A program made the translations under genes and the position numbers. From Chitinophaga lutea (GTDB lineage Bacteria; Bacteroidota; Bacteroidia; Chitinophagales; Chitinophagaceae), in assembly GCF_003813775.1 (NCBI RefSeq), contig NZ_RPDH01000001.1:248001-312000 (forward strand): a stretch of DNA of 64,000 nucleotides, read 5' to 3'. Below, piece after piece: positions 59,923 through 64,000 of this stretch. Numbering within the stretch: position 1 is the first letter of the stretch; every line of letters begins with the position of its first letter. The notes under the pieces were generated by a model that was not told where the DNA came from, ran no database searches, and saw only the letters and a program-made list of their open reading frames with translations.

Positions 59923-61608
59923 ATGGAAAATTATATCATCGCAGATAACTTCTCACTGCTGGCCAAACTGATGGACATTCACGGCGACAATTCCTTTAAA
60001 GCCAAGTCCTTCGCCAACGCCGCCTTCCAGATCGAAAAACTTACCGTCCCCTTGCAGGAAACGCCGCAGGACGCCATTTTCCGGATCAAAGGCATCGGTG
60101 AGTCCACCGGTAAAAGTGTGATAGAAATGCTGCAAACCGGGCAATTTGCAGCCCTCGATGAATACATCCGCAGAACCCCGCCCGGCATCCTCGAAATGAT
60201 GCGCATCAAAGGCCTTGGGCCCAAAAAGATCGCCACCATCTGGAAAGAACTCGAAATAGAAACGCTCGGAGAGCTCCTGTATGCCTGCAACGAAAACCGC
60301 CTGCTCCTCCTCAAGGGCTTCGGACAGAAAACGCAGGACAGCATCCGCGCCAGCATTGAATTTTTCCTCTCCAACCGCGAACGGTTCCTCTACGCTGAAG
60401 TGGAATCATTCGCCGCCGAGCTGGAAACCCTGCTCCGCAGCACCTTTGCCCCGGCACAGGTGGCTGTTACCGGCAGCTTCCGGCGCCAGCAGCCCATTAT
60501 CGACGAGCTGGAATTTGTGATCGGTGCGCCGATCGACCAGGTGGCGGAAACTTTCAAAACCATGGAGGCCTTCAACCGCCTCGACAATACCGACGATGCC
60601 CTCCTGCTCCAATTCAAAGAGCACGTGAAAATAAAAGTCTACGGCGTACAGCCGGAGCATTTTGCCGTCAAACTCTTCACCACCACCGGCTCCGATGCTT
60701 TCCTCGAAAAGTTCTTCGCTCATACCGGCCAGGCATCCGGTGGCGCGGCGGCCACGGAAGAAGACATTTTCCGGGAAGCGGGCCTGGCTTACATCCCGCC
60801 GGCGCTCCGTGAAGGGCGTGCCAACGAGGTAGCGCTGGCTGCAGCCAATCAGCTGCCGCAACTGATACAGGCGGCTGATATCCGGGGCATCATCCACTCT
60901 CACAGCCAATGGAGCGACGGCCTGCAAAGCCTCGAAGAAATGGCCAAAGCAGCCAGGGACCAGGGATTTGAGTACCTCGTCATCAGCGATCACTCCAAAT
61001 CCGCCTTCTATGCCAACGGCCTGCAACCAGAACGCATTCTGGCCCAGCACGAACAAATCGACCTGCTTAACGCGCAGCTGGCGCCGTTTAAAATATTCAA
61101 AAGCATCGAGGCCGACATCCTCAACGACGGCAGCCTCGACTACCCGGACGAGATCCTGGCCAGCTTCGACCTGGTGATCGCCTCCGTGCACTCCAACCTC
61201 AAAATGACGGAAGAAAAGGCCATGGCCCGTGTGTTAAAAGCCATCGCCAACCCGTACACCACCATCCTCGGGCATATGACCGGCCGCCTGTTGCTGAGCC
61301 GCAACGGTTACCCGCTCAATCATCCGCAGATCATCGACGCCTGCGTGGAACACGGTGTGGTGATAGAACTGAACGCGCATCCCCGCCGCCTCGACATCGA
61401 CTGGGAATGGATACCGTACGCCCTCGAACAAGGCGCGCTGCTTTCCATCGACCCGGATGCGCATGCCATTGCCGGTTTTGCCGACGTGCGGTACGGTACG
61501 CTGGCCGCACAAAAGGGAGGCCTTACTGCGAATAAAAACCTGAGCAGCTTCACGCTGGCGGAACTGGAAGCCTTTTTACAGGCCCGTAAACAATCAAAAC
61601 TCCGCTGA
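59923..61608 (+). CDS. PolX-family DNA polymerase/PHP protein with altered polymerase active site
   Basis: A 561-residue PolX protein. Residues about 1-155 hold two helix-hairpin-helix motifs (FRIKGIGESTGKSV; MRIKGLGPKKIATIWKEL). About 158-315 is the nucleotidyltransferase fold with GSFRR (184-188). The usual DxD of PolX is replaced by Glu195-x-Glu197 in DELEFVI, and the third Asp (VDLR) by Lys236 in VKIKVY, so polymerase activity is doubtful. From about 320 a PHP phosphoesterase domain has its metal ligands: HSHSQWSDG (His325, His327), ISDHS (His357), VIASVHSN, ILGHMTGR, IELNAHP and SIDPDAHA. It overlaps prsW by one base. Confidence 0.9.
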   Translation: MENYIIADNFSLLAKLMDIHGDNSFKAKSFANAAFQIEKLTVPLQETPQDAIFRIKGIGESTGKSVIEMLQTGQFAALDEYIRRTPPGILEMMRIKGLGPKKIATIWKELEIETLGELLYACNENRLLLLKGFGQKTQDSIRASIEFFLSNRERFLYAEVESFAAELETLLRSTFAPAQVAVTGSFRRQQPIIDELEFVIGAPIDQVAETFKTMEAFNRLDNTDDALLLQFKEHVKIKVYGVQPEHFAVKLFTTTGSDAFLEKFFAHTGQASGGAAATEEDIFREAGLAYIPPALREGRANEVALAAANQLPQLIQAADIRGIIHSHSQWSDGLQSLEEMAKAARDQGFEYLVISDHSKSAFYANGLQPERILAQHEQIDLLNAQLAPFKIFKSIEADILNDGSLDYPDEILASFDLVIASVHSNLKMTEEKAMARVLKAIANPYTTILGHMTGRLLLSRNGYPLNHPQIIDACVEHGVVIELNAHPRRLDIDWEWIPYALEQGALLSIDPDAHAIAGFADVRYGTLAAQKGGLTANKNLSSFTLAELEAFLQARKQSKLR

Positions 61609-62294
61609 TGTTGTACCACTCCCTCGCCATTGCGCTGGCGCCCGGCATCGCCATTTCGTTGCTGATTTACTGGCTGGATAAGCGCGACCGCGAACCGGTG
61701 CGGCTCCTTATCCGCAGTTTTTTGCTGGGCGTGGTTTGCACCTCCTTTCCATTGCTGGTGGAGGGCTTAGCCGGCCGTGTGGACTGGGGAAAAGGCGGCG
61801 CCTGGGGTATTGCCGCTTTTGCATTCGGGATAGTGGGCCTGAGTGAAGAGCTGGGTAAATACTTCGTGCTACGCTATTTTGCCTTTCCCAAACCCGAGTT
61901 CAATGAGCCCTTCGACGGTATCGTGTATTCCGTCATGGTCAGCATGGGTTTCGCCACCACCGAAAACATCGCCTATGTTATGCAGTACGGCATAGGTACG
62001 GGTTGGGTACGTATGTTCATTTCCGTGCCCGCACACGCGGCTTTTGCCGTGCTGATGGGGTATTATGTGGGCCTGGCGAAGTTCATCCCCCAGCACCGGA
62101 AAACGCTCCTGTTTACGGGCGTTTTCTGGGCGGTCGTTTTTCACGGGGCCTTCGACTTTTTCCTCATGTTGGGTGACAACGTGTTTCTCGTGCTCGCCTC
62201 CCTCCTCTGCCTTTACATCGGCATACGGTTATCCATCCGTGCCATCCGGCACCATACGGAAATTTCAGAACGCTGGAATAAACGGGAAGATTAA
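61608..62294 (+). CDS. prsW: PrsW-family intramembrane metalloprotease
   Basis: A 228-residue polytopic protease with about seven membrane segments. The family motifs are LSEELGKYFVLR (the EExxK motif), DGIVYSVMVSMGFATTENIAYV, and two later histidine motifs (HAAFAVLMGYYVG; VFHGAFDFF) that bind zinc. PrsW in Bacillus subtilis cleaves the anti-sigma factor RsiW. The start ATG shares one base with the polX stop, so the two are translated together. With RseP it makes two anti-sigma protease genes in 9 kb. Confidence 0.9.
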   Translation: MLYHSLAIALAPGIAISLLIYWLDKRDREPVRLLIRSFLLGVVCTSFPLLVEGLAGRVDWGKGGAWGIAAFAFGIVGLSEELGKYFVLRYFAFPKPEFNEPFDGIVYSVMVSMGFATTENIAYVMQYGIGTGWVRMFISVPAHAAFAVLMGYYVGLAKFIPQHRKTLLFTGVFWAVVFHGAFDFFLMLGDNVFLVLASLLCLYIGIRLSIRAIRHHTEISERWNKRED

Positions 62295-62296
62295 GA

Positions 62297-62503
62297 TTAT
62301 TGCTGACGGGTTACATAACGGCGCGTTAACCAAAAATAAAGCGCGTAACCCAGGTATGGCAGGAAGAAGACCAGTATGAGCCATTTCAGATGGTAAGGAC
62401 GGTTATTCGCCTGGCGGAAGGTATGCAGGATACAAAACCGCACTACCAGCCATATATGCACCATAAACAACAGTGTGATCCATATTTCAGTGTTGTTGTC
62501 CAT
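62297..62503 (-). CDS. Small PLDc_N-domain membrane protein
   Basis: A 68-residue protein with two transmembrane helices (IWITLLFMVHIWLVVRFCIL; LKWLILVFFLPYLGYALYFW) and the PLDc_N signature KWLILVFFLPYLGYALYFWLTRR, as in the N-terminal anchor of cardiolipin synthases but here standalone. Such short proteins occur widely in Bacteroidota; the role is unknown. It is convergent with prsW, two bases apart. Confidence 0.78.
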   Translation of the reverse strand: MDNNTEIWITLLFMVHIWLVVRFCILHTFRQANNRPYHLKWLILVFFLPYLGYALYFWLTRRYVTRQQ

Positions 62504-62549
62504 GCACTCAATCTACGAATTTCCCGGAGAAAAACCTTCCATTCAGGGC

Positions 62550-62580
62550 AAAAAAAGAGCCCGATTTGAAAATCAGGCCC
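62550..62580 (-). terminator. Terminator-like hairpin 1 of four
   Basis: On the minus strand GGGCCTGAT/ATCGGGCTC with G-T pairs, loop TTTCAA, followed by seven T. It shares its stem with hairpins 3 and 4. Confidence 0.6.
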
Positions 62581-62737
62581 ATCCTCCAAATTAACTAGTA
62601 ATGCAAAGTGGATAAAAAAGTTATATATCGAATTGATACTTGTATAATATAGGTTTAACACATAAGCCGTACTTCACTGTTCCAAATCTACAAAAAAAAA
62701 TTAATTCTGTTAGGAATACTAAGTTTTTTACGTGCAT

Positions 62738-62762
62738 AAAAAAAGCCTGGTGTCATCCAGGC
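62738..62762 (-). terminator. Terminator-like hairpin 2 of four
   Basis: On the minus strand GCCTGG/CCAGGC, loop ATGACA, followed by seven T: a canonical terminator. Confidence 0.7.
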
Positions 62763-62791
62763 CCGTTTTATATTCAAGTTAGAAACCATCT

Positions 62792-62853
62792 AAAAAAAAG
62801 GAGCCCGATTCGAACATCAGGCTCGTTTCTCTCCAATTTAGCTTAAGACAAAA
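62792..62853 (-). repeat. Hairpin 3 of four with conserved upstream sequence
   Basis: On the minus strand GAGCCTGAT/ATCGGGCTC with one G-T pair, loop GTTCGA, followed by C and eight T. On the + strand the hairpin (62801-62824) is followed by ctccaatttagcttaagaca (62831-62850), which is repeated exactly at hairpin 4. Confidence 0.7.
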
Positions 62854-62916
62854 ATCCCTTATTCCCTAATAAAAAATGTATGATAATATCATCCATAAAG
62901 CCTTGTCCGCAGCAGT

Positions 62917-62980
62917 TAAAAGAAGGAGCCCGACACGACCATCAGGCTCGATTTTTTCTCCAATTTAGCTTAAGACAAAA
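62917..62980 (-). repeat. Hairpin 4 of four with conserved upstream sequence
   Basis: GAGCCTGAT/GTCGGGCTC on the minus strand (62926-62949 on +), followed by CCTTCTTTT, and preceded in minus-strand order by the 23-base block at 62958-62980 that is identical to 62831-62853. A promoter-like CAAT/ATATTTTG pair lies at 63006-63038 on the minus strand, which would give an RNA of about 70-80 bases. The rest of the gap 62981-63342 shows no gene. Confidence 0.65.
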
Positions 62981-63342
62981 GCTTATGCAGGCAACTCGTC
63001 ACCTGCAAAATATCTTAGGATGACTTACTGAGATCAATTTTTGAAAGAACTTGTTTGCCGCTACACTGGCCTATCAAATTCGTTTAACCAAATCTAAAAG
63101 AAAAAAATGAACAAACAAATAATTCAGCGTTAGGATAACTAACAATTAACCAAATTTCCTTGAAAGACCGGGAAACGCAATACTGTAAAGGGTTTACAAA
63201 ACCAGTCGGTGTACATTCAGCCAAAGAACAAAGGATTCCTAACCATACTCATTTCAACGCCGATGTATATACGCAACAGCCTCACAAGCGGATTTGTCTG
63301 TATTAGATATTTTTTTATACAATATATAAGAAACTGCAAACA

Positions 63343-64000
63343 TTAGAATAAGCGGGGCGTCAGGGTTTTGCCTTTTACCAGGGAAAAACGGTAGTTCAGC
63401 ATCAGTTCGTGAGAGCCGGTTTGCATCCCTTTCAGATGTGTCGACGATGCGAAATCATATGCATAACCCAGGTTGAAATGCTTCAGTACCTGCACCTGTA
63501 CCAGCGCGCTGGCGGTCTTTTCGGTTCGCCAGGTAACACCCAGCCATAACAGCTTCTTCACGATAAAGGTCGCATTCAGGTCCATCTGCGTGCCGGCGCC
63601 CGATACCTGCCGCAGCAGTATGCCGGGCCTGAACTGCAGGTCTTTGTTGATATCGGCCAGAAACGCCCCCTGCAGGTACATATGCCGCTTAAACTCGACC
63701 TTGTTTTCGCTGCCGCCGATGTCAAAGTTGTGAAACGACGGGGCAGACAGCCCCACGAAGAATTTCTCCGAATACAGCAGGAACCCGAACCCGACATCGG
63801 TTTTCCAGTACCGCTGGTTAGCGGCAAACACCGGGTCGTCCGTACCCAGGTGCACATTGTTCTCCCGGAACTGCTCCATCCCTCCTTTCAGCCCCAGCGC
63901 CAGGAAAATTTTGTCATCCAGCTTTACCTTTTGCGAGATATTGAAGTGATAACCGGTTTGGGAGTAAACAGTGATCTCGTCTTTCATCGCAAAAAAGCCG
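63343..64000 (-). CDS. PorP/SprF-family type IX secretion-associated outer-membrane protein (partial, 5' end outside window)
   Basis: The frame is open through the window edge; the ATG at 63987 is probably internal, because the codons before it read GFFA and the protein continues. About 219 residues are visible: amphipathic beta strands typical of an outer-membrane barrel, with GYHFNISQKVKLDDKIFLALGLKGGM, KFFVGLSAPSFHN and a C-terminal HELMLNYRFSL. PorP/SprF proteins anchor surface adhesins or gliding machinery and usually accompany a large repeat adhesin; no such gene is in view. Confidence 0.85.
   Translation of the reverse strand, partial: GFFAMKDEITVYSQTGYHFNISQKVKLDDKIFLALGLKGGMEQFRENNVHLGTDDPVFAANQRYWKTDVGFGFLLYSEKFFVGLSAPSFHNFDIGGSENKVEFKRHMYLQGAFLADINKDLQFRPGILLRQVSGAGTQMDLNATFIVKKLLWLGVTWRTEKTASALVQVQVLKHFNLGYAYDFASSTHLKGMQTGSHELMLNYRFSLVKGKTLTPRLF

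Noticed and set aside
62801..62824. A tRNA T-arm look-alike (GTTCGAATC on the minus strand) in hairpin 3
   Set aside because: No other tRNA parts (anticodon arm, D-arm, acceptor) fit around it, and hairpins 1 and 4 lack the T-loop sequence.

Overview
The window looks like a chromosomal segment from a Bacteroidota bacterium, most likely Chitinophagaceae (Chitinophaga or a close relative). The evidence is two SusC/SusD pairs, an ECF sigma/FecR signalling cascade, a PorP/SprF-type protein, a tmRNA whose tag reads GESNYAMAA, many short same-strand operons, and promoters of the Bacteroidota type (TTTG, about 20 bp, TANNTTTG). No tRNA, rRNA, CRISPR array, insertion sequence or prophage was seen.

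Layout. 1-4.5 kb: a SusC/SusD pair on the minus strand, with SusD cut by the window edge. 5-9.7 kb: a fatty-acid desaturase, then a membrane-associated amidohydrolase abutting a gamma-glutamyltransferase-like enzyme. 9.7-10.3 kb: two small unknown genes, one AT-rich. 10.6-17 kb: an SMP-30 lactonase, a three-gene minus-strand operon (ABC ATPase, aminotransferase, DUF5995), an NHL-propeller lipoprotein and a class-A-like serine hydrolase. 17-34 kb: many accessory metabolic genes (sugar-acid and alcohol dehydrogenases, kinase, GT87, ThuA, acetyltransferase, a two-enzyme esterase fusion, methyltransferase, serine hydrolase, PEP-mutase-like enzyme, hybrid-free histidine kinase) with five AraC regulators interspersed. 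35-41.7 kb: a three-gene operon (1146-aa multidomain oxidoreductase lipoprotein, sugar isomerase/epimerase, Gfo/Idh/MocA dehydrogenase) divergent from a sixth AraC regulator. 42.6-52.4 kb: a complete sigma/anti-sigma/SusC(STN)/SusD/two-lipoprotein uptake locus. 52.7-64 kb: core genes (HopJ-like, ssrA, rseP, dxr, GH3-like, rplU-rpmA, histone-H1-like protein, polX, prsW, PLDc_N protein, PorP/SprF fragment).

How it fits together. The two SusCD loci import oligomers across the outer membrane; the second is wired to its own sigma factor through FecR. The 35-41.7 kb operon looks like sugar oxidation: an exported PVC-type dehydrogenase carrying its own azurin-like copper domain, followed by cytoplasmic-type epimerase and Gfo/Idh/MocA enzymes.

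The most unusual items are that copper-domain fusion operon, a PolX whose polymerase carboxylates are replaced while its PHP nuclease site is intact, a ten-unit degenerate pyrimidine-rich repeat array directly before polX, a shared TTTTWTACAAT promoter element at three sites, and a run of four terminator-like hairpins at 62.55-62.95 kb. All functions are inferred from reading the sequence; no database search was run.
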